Source: Chloroflexota bacterium
Lineage (GTDB): Bacteria > Chloroflexota > UBA11872 > UBA12225 > JAJDUF01
NCBI GenBank assembly: GCA_022826725.1
Contig: JAJDUF010000010.1
Coordinates: forward strand, 310,001-374,000
Length of the DNA: 64,000 bases
Reading direction: 5' to 3'
Part shown: piece after piece, positions 1 to 7,593 of the stretch
Position numbering within the stretch: position 1 is the stretch's first letter
Layout of the letters: every line of letters begins with the position of its first letter
Translations under genes and position numbers: made by a program
The notes under the pieces: generated by a model
The model's database searches: none
Seen by the model: only the letters and a program-made list of their open reading frames with translations
Told to the model about the DNA's origin: nothing

Positions 1-29
1 GGACGTACAGACAGGAGGAGCGAAGAGAC

Positions 30-317
30 ATGCCACTATTTGACAAGGCAGAGAGAGTCAAGATCCGCAGTCCCCAGCAGCGTACCAACCGCATTGATCT
101 CACCCCCTATAAGAGCTTTCTCCAAAAGTACAAGGTGGGTGTAACCGTTGATTTGCCCCTCGAAAGTGGTGAGTCGACTCGTGCCATCAAGCGGCGCTTG
201 ACGCTCGCCTCGAAAGAGCTAGGTATGCGCCTGCGCTATCCCCAGCACCCGGTAAAGGACGTAATCCGGTTCAAGGTGATGCCTCCGGAGAAGCGTCGCG
301 TCCGGCGACGGAGCTGA
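30..317 (+). CDS. Small basic protein of unknown function
   Basis: A 95-residue ORF starts with ATG about 10 bases after a strong Shine-Dalgarno (AGGAGGAG), so it is probably translated. The product is rich in Lys and Arg, with a basic tail (PEKRRVRRRS), and has no signal peptide or membrane segment. The middle (residues 20-85) reads like a compact alpha/beta fold with a charged helix (RAIKRRLTLASKELGMRL). I do not recognise the family. The basic character would fit nucleic-acid binding, but that is inference. It stands alone upstream of a DUF5069 gene on the same strand, with a 208-bp gap in which I see no gene. Confidence 0.7.
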   Translation: MPLFDKAERVKIRSPQQRTNRIDLTPYKSFLQKYKVGVTVDLPLESGESTRAIKRRLTLASKELGMRLRYPQHPVKDVIRFKVMPPEKRRVRRRS

Positions 318-525
318 GTCCTCACGCTCCTCAGCAGTAGCGGGCACAGCCTCCCTCTCGCGGGGGACGGAAAGCAGCGCTAATGCTCCTTCTCGAGCCT
401 GATGAGCGCGTCGGGAAGAAGTATTGTGCTTTTTCCCAGTGCCCTGGTGAGGCTCCTCTCGCGAGGGCAAGGCGCTACTGGCACAAGCAGCCCTTGTCGG
501 CCCGGACATCGCAAGGAGGAGTGGT

Positions 526-978
526 ATGGACCTGACCAAGGCGTATCCGCGCAGCGGCCGGGAGAAGATCGCCGGTCTCATGATGATTGGCCGGTCGGTA
601 GACAAAGCGCGCGCTCACCTGGCCAGCACCCTCGGCGAGTACATCTACGACTGCCCGATGGATCGCCGGGTGTTCGACTTCCTCGGTACCAATGCCGAGG
701 AGGTTGCCGGCGCCGTGCGCCAAGCAGACGACGACGGGCAGATCGCGGCCTTTGTGCGGACAAAGCTGGGCGATAAAACCACGGAAGCCGTTGAAGCCTG
801 GAACGCAGCGTTTATGGCCATCGAGCCTGACCTCTCGCGGCCGGCCTATGCCGATGCGGTAGCGGCCGTGCAGCGGCGCGCGCCGCACCGCACGGACATC
901 ACCCATTGGGTAGACCTCATTGATGTCGAGGAGGGGCGCCCGATTCCCCCACCGCGCTCAACGGCCGCCGCCGGCTGA
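526..978 (+). CDS. DUF5069 domain-containing protein
   Basis: The 150-residue product begins MDLTKAYPRSGREKIAGL, the characteristic opening of DUF5069 proteins (a short Asp-Leu-x-x-x-x-Pro-Arg-Ser motif), followed by a helical body with an IYDCPMD segment. The family has no established biochemical role that I can state. The start is fixed by AAGGAGGAG just upstream of the ATG. It is soluble by appearance, with no signal peptide or transmembrane segment, and a Pro/Ala-rich C-terminal tail. It is followed by a 166-bp gap carrying an inverted repeat. Family assignment is from memory of the N-terminal motif. Confidence 0.75.
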   Translation: MDLTKAYPRSGREKIAGLMMIGRSVDKARAHLASTLGEYIYDCPMDRRVFDFLGTNAEEVAGAVRQADDDGQIAAFVRTKLGDKTTEAVEAWNAAFMAIEPDLSRPAYADAVAAVQRRAPHRTDITHWVDLIDVEEGRPIPPPRSTAAAG

Positions 979-1004
979 CCACCAACTGTCCTCATCCCCG
1001 GCCG

Positions 1005-1115
1005 CCTCTCCACCAAGTAGAGAGGGGAAGTCCGCTAGAGCCAGTAGGGGCTGGCCTTGTGGTTACCCTCTCTAGCCCCCGGCCGATCCGGGGCGCCCAC
1101 AAGGCCAGCCTCTAC
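1005..1115. repeat. Intergenic hairpin and long inverted repeat
   Basis: A short hairpin (CCTCTCC...AGAGAGG, about 1005-1026) is followed by two 19-nt arms at 1044-1062 and 1097-1115 that are complementary at 18 of 19 positions (GTAGGGGCTGGCCTTGTGG and its partner). The 34-nt loop contains a second small hairpin (CCCCGG/CCGGGG). There is no T-run, so it is not a classical intrinsic terminator for the preceding gene. A MITE- or REP-like element or a transcript-end structure is possible. Confidence 0.7.
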
Positions 1116-1144
1116 GCGGCATCCTAAGCGCGAGGGAGACCCAC

Positions 1145-2566
1145 ATGAATATCATCCTGATTGTCTCGGATAGTCTGCGCGCCGACCATGTGGGCGTCTA
1201 CCAGGAGCTATGGCGCGGGCGAAACCCGAACGGAGGGCCGCCCGTCGCGCCGTACTTCCAGATGCACACTCCGCATCTCGACCGGCTCGCCGCCGAGGGG
1301 GTGCTCTTCGAGCGTGCTCACGCTGGCTCCTATGCAACGGTACCCAACCGCTATGAGCTACTGACCGGCCGCTTTGTGTGTACCTACACGCGCGGCTGGG
1401 AACCGTTGCCGGCCCACGAGATCGTGCTGGCGCAGGCGCTCGGCGACGCCGGCTACACATCCATGTTCATCCTCGATACGCCCAACCTGCTCCGCGACGG
1501 CTACCACTACGACCGCGGTTACACCGCCTGGCATTGGATCCGCGGGCAGGAGGGCGACCGCTACCGGACATCGCCTGTGCAGGTCGAGCTACCCTGCGCG
1601 CCGGAGAAGCTACGCATGAATCCGCGCTATTCCGACGGATCAGCCGTGGTGCAGTACCTCCGCAACGTAGCCGACCGGCGCGGTGAAGAGGATTACTTCG
1701 CGCCGCAGACCTTCGGCACGGCCATCCGCTGGCTCGAAGAAAATGCTAGCCGCGACCGTTTCTTCCTCCACATTGATACGTTCGATCCGCACGAGCCGTG
1801 GGACCCGCCGGCACGCTACGTGGACCTCTATGACCCCGGCTACACGGGTGAAGCAGTCATCTATCCGCGCTACGGCTCGACCGACGTGCTCTCCGACGCC
1901 GAGCTGCATCATTGCCGCGCGCTATACGCCGCCGAAGTGACGATGGTGGACCGCTGGGTCGGGAAGCTGCTGCAAGCGGTGGACGACCTTGGCCTACGGG
2001 AAAACACGGCCATTTTCTTCCTCGCCGACCACGGCTTCGTGCTGGGGGAGCACGGTTGGATCGGCAAGGGTACGTTCCCACTCTACGAGGTGCTCAATCA
2101 CGTCCCGCTGCTGATGCGTATTCCAAGTATTCCTGGGGGTCAGGTCCTCTCGGCGTATGCCCAGGCGGCCGACCTCATGCCGACGATGCTCGACCTTTGT
2201 GGCGTGGACGCCCCCGGCAGCCGGCACGGTCGGTCCTTGTTGCCGGTGCTACGCGGCGACGCCGAACACGTGCGCGAGGTGTGTATCTCGACGACCAGTC
2301 TCACCACTCGGGCCGAGGCGGGCAATGCCCAAGGTGGGCTACGCACGATGATTCAGCGGCCAAGGTGGGCCATGCTCTACGGACCGGAGGCCGCGCCGCG
2401 CCTCTTCGACACCACCAACGACCCACGCCAAGAGCACAACGTCTACGACAGCTACCCGGAGGTGGCACGCGAGCTACACGCCGCCTTCGTTGCGTTCCTC
2501 CACGAGGTGCAGGCGCCAGAGACGATCATCGAACCCATCGCCAGTGATAAGCGCTTTCGGAAGTAG
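1145..2566 (+). CDS. Sulfatase/alkaline-phosphatase-superfamily hydrolase with Thr in the nucleophile position
   Basis: The 473-residue protein has the sulfatase fold. The N-terminal strand with metal-ligand Asp is IILIVSDSLRADH (residues 3-15), the active-site segment TVPNRYELLTGR spans 65-76, and the second metal site is DTFDPHEPW (211-219) and ADHGFVLGEHGWIGKG (294-309). Classical sulfatases carry C/S-x-P-x-R, where Cys or Ser becomes formylglycine; here that residue is Thr65 (codon ACG). Thr is the nucleophile in some phosphodiesterases of the same superfamily, so the substrate may be a phosphate ester rather than a sulfate ester. No signal peptide is evident, so it is probably cytoplasmic. 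Fold assignment is secure; activity is not. Confidence 0.85.
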   Translation: MNIILIVSDSLRADHVGVYQELWRGRNPNGGPPVAPYFQMHTPHLDRLAAEGVLFERAHAGSYATVPNRYELLTGRFVCTYTRGWEPLPAHEIVLAQALGDAGYTSMFILDTPNLLRDGYHYDRGYTAWHWIRGQEGDRYRTSPVQVELPCAPEKLRMNPRYSDGSAVVQYLRNVADRRGEEDYFAPQTFGTAIRWLEENASRDRFFLHIDTFDPHEPWDPPARYVDLYDPGYTGEAVIYPRYGSTDVLSDAELHHCRALYAAEVTMVDRWVGKLLQAVDDLGLRENTAIFFLADHGFVLGEHGWIGKGTFPLYEVLNHVPLLMRIPSIPGGQVLSAYAQAADLMPTMLDLCGVDAPGSRHGRSLLPVLRGDAEHVREVCISTTSLTTRAEAGNAQGGLRTMIQRPRWAMLYGPEAAPRLFDTTNDPRQEHNVYDSYPEVARELHAAFVAFLHEVQAPETIIEPIASDKRFRK

Positions 2567-2592
2567 TCCCAAGCGGGCCGACAGAGGTGGGG

Positions 2593-2608
2593 GCGCAACA
2601 TGTTGCGC
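2593..2608. terminator. Palindrome between convergent genes
   Basis: A perfect 16-nt palindrome (GCGCAACATGTTGCGC) lies in the 73-bp gap between the convergent sulfatase-like and aquaporin genes, flanked by G-rich sequence on one side. It could act as a bidirectional transcript-end hairpin. No U-tract follows on either strand, so intrinsic termination is uncertain. Confidence 0.4.
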
Positions 2609-2639
2609 TCCTACGCTAACCGGTCAGGACAGGGCCCAC

Positions 2640-3344
2640 CTAGTCATCGCCGTTGGCGAGGAAGAGGTTGCTGTAGAGCAGGCCACCGATGGTACCGCCG
2701 ATGATCGGGCCAACCCAGTAGACCCACCAGTTGTCCCAGAACATCGAGACGAGCGTGGGGCCAAAGTTGCGGGCCGGGTTGAGCGAGGCACCAGTCAGGG
2801 GGCCGGCGAGCAGGATGCAGGAGGCGACGGTTAGCCCGATGGCAATACCGCCCAGCTTCGGTCCCCGCCCGTCAATAGCCGTGCCGTAAACGGCCAGCAT
2901 GAGGAACAGGGTCATCCCCCCTTCGAGCAGTACCGCGCCCCAGATACCCATTTCCGGGCCGATGGACGGTGTACCCAAGTTGGTGGCGTTGGCGGCGTCG
3001 AGAACGGAACCACCCATGATGTTGTACGTCAGCAAAAGGAAGAGACCGGCAAGGGTAGCACCGATAAGCTGCGCCACGACGTAGGCTATCGCGTCGGTGA
3101 GACCGATCTTGCGGCCGACCAAGAGACCGATCGTTACTGCCGGGTTGAATACCCCTCCGGAAATGTGCCCAAAGACACTGACCATGGCGGCAAGCCCAAG
3201 CCCATGCGCCAGGGCCACCGCAATCAGGCCGGTAGCGCCTAAGTTGGCCTGGTCGGCCGCAACCATCGCCCCGGCTCCAATGGTCACGAACGCGAACGTG
3301 CCGATGACTTCCGCCAATGTGCCGCGCCAGTTTACCCTGCTCAT
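2640..3344 (-). CDS. MIP-family aquaporin/glycerol facilitator
   Basis: The 234-residue integral membrane protein has six predicted helices and the two half-helix signatures of the major intrinsic protein family: SGGVFNPAVTIG (NPA at about 67-69) and ASLNPARNFGP (NPA at about 189-191). The length is typical for AqpZ-like channels, and the Arg after the second NPA that lines the selectivity filter is present. It should conduct water or a small neutral solute across the cytoplasmic membrane. The ATG is preceded by GGGAGC. It is transcribed divergently from the Nudix gene that follows. Water versus glycerol selectivity cannot be decided here. Confidence 0.93.
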   Translation of the reverse strand: MSRVNWRGTLAEVIGTFAFVTIGAGAMVAADQANLGATGLIAVALAHGLGLAAMVSVFGHISGGVFNPAVTIGLLVGRKIGLTDAIAYVVAQLIGATLAGLFLLLTYNIMGGSVLDAANATNLGTPSIGPEMGIWGAVLLEGGMTLFLMLAVYGTAIDGRGPKLGGIAIGLTVASCILLAGPLTGASLNPARNFGPTLVSMFWDNWWVYWVGPIIGGTIGGLLYSNLFLANGDD

Positions 3345-3476
3345 TGCTCCCTATATCCCCCAGGGACCCACCGTTGCTGATGCACTACCAGCAACACAGC
3401 CGAAACAAGGCACATGCCTGCTCGTTCCCACCCTAACAGCGGCTCTCCGGAGATTCAAGGCTGCGGCCACAAGACG

Positions 3477-4091
3477 ATGAGCAAAGCGATCACCGCCAAG
3501 GACTACCCCTATCTCGCTCAGGCAAGACAGGGAGATTCGCAGCGCTGGCAGTTCGAGCTACGGGCTGCGCCACCGCCCGCGGAGCTGATCAGCAATGTCT
3601 ACGCCGTCTCGTTCATTGGGGCACGATGTCTGCTCATCCGCATGATGCACCGCCAACGGCAGGTGTGGGACCTTACGGGCGGGACGCTGGAGCCGGGTGA
3701 GACCTACCTGGACGCGATCCGCCGCGAACTGATGGAAGAAGCCGGTGCCCGGCTCTTGACTTTCGAGCCATTTGGCGCCTGGCACTGCTGGTCCTCCGCG
3801 CCAGCGCCGTATCGTCCCCACCTCCCGCACCCGGAATCCTACCGGGTCGTCGGCTACGGTGAGGTGGAGCTGGTTGGCTCCCCGACCAATCCCCCCGACG
3901 GTGAGCAGGTCATCGAGGTGGCGTGTGTGCCGGTGGAGGAAGCGGTGCAGCGACTACGCACCAGCTGGCCCGACCGGCCCGAGCTTGCCGAGTTGTACCG
4001 GTTGGCCGCGGCCCTGCGAGCCGGCCGGCCTGATCGCTCGGTCGGTGCCGGCGCTCACACTCGTCACTCGGCGGGGGCCAAGGGTGGATAG
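3477..4091 (+). CDS. Nudix hydrolase-like protein
   Basis: A perfect Nudix box is present: GGTLEPGETYLDAIRRELMEEAGA, fitting Gx5Ex7REUxEExGU. The family hydrolyses nucleoside diphosphates linked to another moiety; the substrate is not evident. The ORF is open from 3414, but the ATG at 3477 (MSKAITAKDYPYL) gives a more usual N-terminus; upstream residues are Pro/Ser-rich, and neither start has a clear Shine-Dalgarno. The C-terminal 20 residues look unstructured, and the 3' end overlaps the convergent glycoside-hydrolase-like gene by 28 bp. It is divergent from the aquaporin gene. Confidence 0.88.
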   Translation: MSKAITAKDYPYLAQARQGDSQRWQFELRAAPPPAELISNVYAVSFIGARCLLIRMMHRQRQVWDLTGGTLEPGETYLDAIRRELMEEAGARLLTFEPFGAWHCWSSAPAPYRPHLPHPESYRVVGYGEVELVGSPTNPPDGEQVIEVACVPVEEAVQRLRTSWPDRPELAELYRLAAALRAGRPDRSVGAGAHTRHSAGAKGG

Positions 4092-5614
4092 ATGGGTATC
4101 GGCCCTCCGGCTCCCGACATCGCGGCCACAGTGTTGCCGATCCATCGCACGCGATAGGGCCGCTCGTAGCCGAGGGCGCGCTCTTGGGTGACGAACTTCG
4201 GCTGCGCGAACGTCACCTCGACCCGACTACCCGCTGCCAGGCTCCCCACCGTCAGATAGTCGTCCGCCAGCGTGACGCCGGCAGCGTATCCGTTGACCGT
4301 CACGGCAAGCGACTGTCGCTCGCACCACGGCGGAATGCGGACGTGCAACTCTAGGGCACGTTTGGTCTCGACCGCTACGCTGCCGGCTTCCGGGAGCCGG
4401 CTGATAATCCGCGCCGCGGCGTGCTCGCGCGAGAGCAACAAGTTGACGCGCAGCCGCCGATCATCCTGAAGGGTCACGATGTGACGCCACGCCGCCGCGA
4501 TGCCTTGGAGCGCGGCACCGGTCAGATCGGAGTTGTACGAATGGAAGCCGTTCGGCTCACCGAAACAGAACGCTCCCTGAGCATGGCTCCGGAGGCCCTC
4601 GTAGGCGCGCTGCGCGGTGTTCGCCCGGCCCGTGTTCTCCACCACCCAGGAGAGGTCGTCTAGCTGGGAGGCGAGCAGGTGGTTGCGTAGCATCCGCTCG
4701 GCATCCTCGTAGTAGGAAGAGTAGCCGGCGCTCCCCAGCAGGCAGGCCGCCTCGATCATATCCGCGGTGCAGTTGGCTTCTCCCCGCCCATAGGTGGCTG
4801 TCGCGCTCTCCTTAACCCAGCCGGTCCGGGTGCAGTAGGGCAAGAGGCCAACGTCAAAGATCGCACGTGTACGCTCGACTAGCTCACGTTGGCCCGTCAC
4901 CAGCCCTAGCTCCACGAGCGAGGCCACGGTCCCGGTGATCGAGTGGATATGTACTCCCGCGGCGGCGGTCAAGGCTCCATGGTCATCGAAGCTGACCGCC
5001 AGCACGTGCCGGGCAAACCGCTCCGCCAGTTCATGACCAAGCGGGTCATCGAAGGTGCGGGTGTAGGCCAGCAGCGCACTGATCGCCCGGCCGGCGGTCG
5101 AGGGAGGCTTGTGATCCGGCTCCTGCCAGCCTTCGGGTCCCAACCTCCGTCCCGGATAGGTGCCCAGCACCCGGGTTGCCTGCTCCATCGCCGTGACCAG
5201 CGCCTGTGCATATCGTTTGGCGCGCGGGTCGTGGTCGCAGCGCCAGAGCGCAAGCAGACCGAGCAGCACCTCGCGCTGATGGTGCATGTACGCGAGTGGT
5301 GGATCGCCCACGTCGTCCCAGCCAAAGCCGTCACCGTGGTCGCAGCTTGCGAACAGCTGCGACCGAAGGCCGTTCAATAGCTCCGGGTCGTCGGGCAGGT
5401 CGGTGATTTCGGCGCATACGTCCAGCGCGTGCAGAAACCGGCCGACCGTATGCGGTGTGTCTGCGCCTTCGTGTTGCGCCCAGACGGGCGGCTCCTTGAG
5501 GTTGAAGCGGAAGTACGGTCGGCAGTCGCGCTGGCGATCCACGCTCGCGCAGATATGCGCGAGGCCGCGGCGGACGTTCTGCCGCAAGTCAACTGGCTGT
5601 AGCGGGTCCTTCAT
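4064..5614 (-). CDS. Six-hairpin glycosidase-fold protein, GH127-like
   Basis: The 516-residue product has the length and sequence style of (alpha/alpha)6-barrel glycoside hydrolases related to the beta-L-arabinofuranosidase family (GH127/DUF1680). It is helical and aromatic-rich for about 370 residues, with conserved-looking segments such as GRGEANCTADMIEAACLLG (about 300), followed by a beta-sandwich C-terminal domain (ELHVRIPPWCERQSLAVTVNG). No signal peptide is visible, implying intracellular processing of oligosaccharides. The start codon ATG has AAGGAG 11 bases upstream. It sits among other carbohydrate-related genes. The exact family and substrate are inferred from architecture and not confirmed. 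Confidence 0.7.
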   Translation of the reverse strand: MKDPLQPVDLRQNVRRGLAHICASVDRQRDCRPYFRFNLKEPPVWAQHEGADTPHTVGRFLHALDVCAEITDLPDDPELLNGLRSQLFASCDHGDGFGWDDVGDPPLAYMHHQREVLLGLLALWRCDHDPRAKRYAQALVTAMEQATRVLGTYPGRRLGPEGWQEPDHKPPSTAGRAISALLAYTRTFDDPLGHELAERFARHVLAVSFDDHGALTAAAGVHIHSITGTVASLVELGLVTGQRELVERTRAIFDVGLLPYCTRTGWVKESATATYGRGEANCTADMIEAACLLGSAGYSSYYEDAERMLRNHLLASQLDDLSWVVENTGRANTAQRAYEGLRSHAQGAFCFGEPNGFHSYNSDLTGAALQGIAAAWRHIVTLQDDRRLRVNLLLSREHAAARIISRLPEAGSVAVETKRALELHVRIPPWCERQSLAVTVNGYAAGVTLADDYLTVGSLAAGSRVEVTFAQPKFVTQERALGYERPYRVRWIGNTVAAMSGAGGPIPIYPPLAPAE

Positions 5615-5652
5615 CGGTCAGCGGCTCCTTCATCCCGCGCCCGCCGCAGACG

Positions 5653-6198
5653 CTAGTACACGGCGAGGTAGTCGCGGACCTTGCCGGCGGCCTGCACTGC
5701 CTTGTCGTGGTCCAAGTCCCCTTGCAGCAGCGCGATACGAGCACGAACACTCAGATTCTCCGTGTCCACCTTGTCCAGACGGTCAGTGGCTTGCCGGACC
5801 AGGCGTTGAGCATCGGCCAACGCCGCCGCCGTTTCTGCCGGCAGATCGCCTTCCGGGTAGCGGGGCAGTAATAGCATATGGACGTGATACGGAGGACTAC
5901 CATCCACCATCATCATAAGCCAGACTCGCTCTGCACCCAGCGCCGCGACGAGTGCCTGCGATACCGTCTGCAAGGTGGGGCCGAGCGAGCCGGCTTCGTC
6001 GGGCGTCAGCTCCCACAGCGCCTCCCGATGCACCTTGGTTTTGACCACCATCGTACCAGTCACCCATGGGCTACCGACGTGCTCAACCAGCCAGTGCTCG
6101 TTCTCGTAGACCCGGCCGCCCGGCGCACGTCGCTCCCCGCTGGTGTAGGCGCAGGATTCGCAACCGGGTACCGGCGCTGCGACGCTCGTCATCTCCAT
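5653..6198 (-). CDS. HIT-domain protein
   Basis: The product has a histidine-triad region PPYHVHMLLLPR. The first two histidines, including the catalytic middle one, are present, but the third position is Leu, as in some HIT branches. An N-terminal GCESC motif could be half of a zinc site, as seen in GalT-like HIT proteins. After the HIT motif there is a helical, charged C-terminal region of about 70 residues. HIT enzymes are nucleotide hydrolases or transferases. The ORF track extends to a GTG at 6231; I prefer the ATG at 6198 because the upstream GTG lacks a ribosome-binding site. Cytoplasmic. Confidence 0.8.
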   Translation of the reverse strand: MEMTSVAAPVPGCESCAYTSGERRAPGGRVYENEHWLVEHVGSPWVTGTMVVKTKVHREALWELTPDEAGSLGPTLQTVSQALVAALGAERVWLMMMVDGSPPYHVHMLLLPRYPEGDLPAETAAALADAQRLVRQATDRLDKVDTENLSVRARIALLQGDLDHDKAVQAAGKVRDYLAVY

Positions 6199-6336
6199 AC
6201 CGTTCTTACAACAGGGCGGGGGCAGCCGCACACGGCGGCCGCCCCCGCAAGGTCGCTTGCGTGACCTCCCGGCCCCTTTGCCAGTTATCCGCTACAACGA
6301 CCGGACTGCCTCGGAGGTAGACAGGCGTGGCTGCTC

Positions 6337-6690
6337 CTAGCCCTTGACCAACCCGATACGATTGCCCTCGGGATCGGCGAAGAATGCCAATTCGACCATC
6401 CCCAGGTCGGCGGGTGGCATGAGCGTCCGGCCACCCAAGCGCTCTGCCTTGTCCAGCGAGTCCTGCAAATCATCCACCTGCACAAAGAATGTGACCCCGG
6501 CCCCTTCAGGATTCTCACCTACACCGCCGGCAATGCCTTCCTCGGACTGCGTATCTACGAGGCCGTAGTTCATTGGATTATCCGCGGTGATCTTCCACTC
6601 GAAGAGGTCGCCGTAGAACTGCTGGAGCCTGTCACCATCCTTGCCCAAGACTTCGAAGTGTACGACCGGTTTGCCCATCATGTTCTCCAT
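6337..6690 (-). CDS. VOC (glyoxalase/bleomycin-resistance) family protein
   Basis: The 117-residue single-domain protein shows the paired beta-alpha-beta-beta-beta modules of the vicinal oxygen chelate superfamily: VVHFEVLGKDGDRLQQFYGDLFEW, then VTFFVQVDDLQDSLDKAERLGG and VELAFFADPEGNRIGLVKG. Candidate metal ligands are the His in VVHFEV and the Glu in MVELAFF. Members include glyoxalase I, dioxygenases and antibiotic-binding proteins; the specific activity cannot be assigned. Several ATG codons cluster at the start; the fifth (MGKPVV) has GGAG at better spacing and may be the true start. Confidence 0.88.
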   Translation of the reverse strand: MENMMGKPVVHFEVLGKDGDRLQQFYGDLFEWKITADNPMNYGLVDTQSEEGIAGGVGENPEGAGVTFFVQVDDLQDSLDKAERLGGRTLMPPADLGMVELAFFADPEGNRIGLVKG

Positions 6691-6789
6691 TGCTGTGATA
6701 TGGCCGTGCCATACGACCTTATGTTCTAACGGCAGACACCTGGCGGCGCCTCGCCAGCAACCTCCCTATCCGACTACCGGGGCACTCGG

Positions 6790-6815
6790 TTGCCGGCGGT
6801 AGCACCTGCTATACT
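6790..6815 (+). promoter_or_regulatory. Candidate promoter of the tRNA gene
   Basis: A TATACT -10-like hexamer (6810-6815) in the context CACCTGCTATACTG ends 10 bases before the tRNA 5' end. TTGCCG at 6790-6795 is a possible -35, but its 14-bp spacing is short. The same CACCTGCTATACTGG block recurs at the same distance before the tRNA relic at 7494, which supports its being part of the original transcription unit. Confidence 0.5.
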
Positions 6816-6825
6816 GATTGGGTGC

Positions 6826-6901
6826 GGCAGGGTAGCTCAAACGGCAGAGCAGCGGACTCATAAGCCGCCGGTTGTGGGTTCAAGTCCCACCCCTGCCACC
6901 A
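6826..6901 (+). tRNA. tRNA with CAT anticodon (Met, or lysidine-type Ile2)
   Basis: A complete cloverleaf can be folded: 7-bp acceptor stem GGCAGGG/CCCTGCC, D stem GCTC/GAGC, anticodon loop CTCATAA with anticodon CAT, T stem GTGGG/CCCAC with loop TTCAAGT, discriminator A and an encoded CCA. The anticodon stem (GCGGA/GCCGC) has one A-G mismatch next to the loop. The Watson-Crick first acceptor pair argues against initiator tRNA. CAT is also the gene anticodon of tRNA-Ile2, so elongator Met versus Ile2 needs identity-element analysis. Confidence 0.93.
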
Positions 6902-7004
6902 ACCTCACCCCCGGCTTTGCCACCTTCGGCCGGGCCTCCGCCGGGGCGGCATATCCAAGTTCCCACTACCGGGCTACCCCTTAGCCAAAGCGGGGAGGCG
7001 TTGT

Positions 7005-7439
7005 ATGCACCTATTCCATCGTCTACTCGGACTCTACGTCGTGGGGGTGGCGGCCTTGGTTGCCGCGAGTCTCTTGGCTACGCTGGTCTGGTCCGACGGC
7101 GCCGGCAGCTCGCTCTGGGTACCCGTAGATTGGCTGCAAGCGGCCGCCATCATCGTCGTGCTGGCTGTTAACACCCTCCGCAAGCGCGCACTGGACGCGA
7201 ACGGGTCCGATAACTCCGTCACTCGGAACTACTTGGAAGTCAACCTGCTCTTCTACATCTCCCTCGTCGTGACCGTCTGGTACTTCTGGGCCTGGCTATT
7301 CGTCGCCTTCTTCCCGGACAACGAGCCGGCCGGCGCCGCCCGCGACGCGCACACGTTGCTGTGGCCGTTCATCAACGCGCTGGACATCCCACTCCTGGGT
7401 GCCACCGGCTACCACCTCTGGCGCAAAGCCGCCGCCTGA
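7005..7439 (+). CDS. Four-helix membrane protein, copy 1 of tandem duplication
   Basis: The 144-residue product has about four hydrophobic segments: an N-terminal helix (LYVVGVAALVAASLLATLVW), LQAAAIIVVLAVNTL, LLFYISLVVTVWYFWAWLFVAFF, and a C-terminal stretch ending in TGYHLWRKAAA. A basic/polar loop (RKRALDANGSD) and a conserved FFPDNEPAGAA motif separate them. I do not recognise the family. A ribosome-binding site GGGGAGG precedes the ATG. The next gene encodes a close paralogue of identical length. Lying directly downstream of the tRNA, it may be co-transcribed with it. Confidence 0.8.
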   Translation: MHLFHRLLGLYVVGVAALVAASLLATLVWSDGAGSSLWVPVDWLQAAAIIVVLAVNTLRKRALDANGSDNSVTRNYLEVNLLFYISLVVTVWYFWAWLFVAFFPDNEPAGAARDAHTLLWPFINALDIPLLGATGYHLWRKAAA

Positions 7440-7469
7440 GCCGGGGCCGCCCAGTCAGTAGCCGAGGTG

Positions 7470-7504
7470 GCACCTGCTATACTGGCGCCACACGGCAGGG
7501 TAGC
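7470..7504 (+). pseudogene. tRNA relic with promoter-like block
   Basis: This stretch repeats the block CACCTGCTATACTGG found before the intact tRNA and then, at the identical distance (16 bases from the TATACT start), the first 11 tRNA nucleotides GGCAGGGTAGC. The sequence then jumps to CCCACCCCCGG, which matches the DNA just downstream of the intact tRNA. The tRNA body has therefore been deleted from the duplicate copy; no cloverleaf can form. Confidence 0.75.
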
Positions 7505-7593
7505 CCACCCCCGGATTGGTCGCGTCCGCCGGGGCCGGGTGTTCAGAATCCCGCTGCCGGGCTGCCCCTACAGGCACAGCGAGGAGGTGCCGG

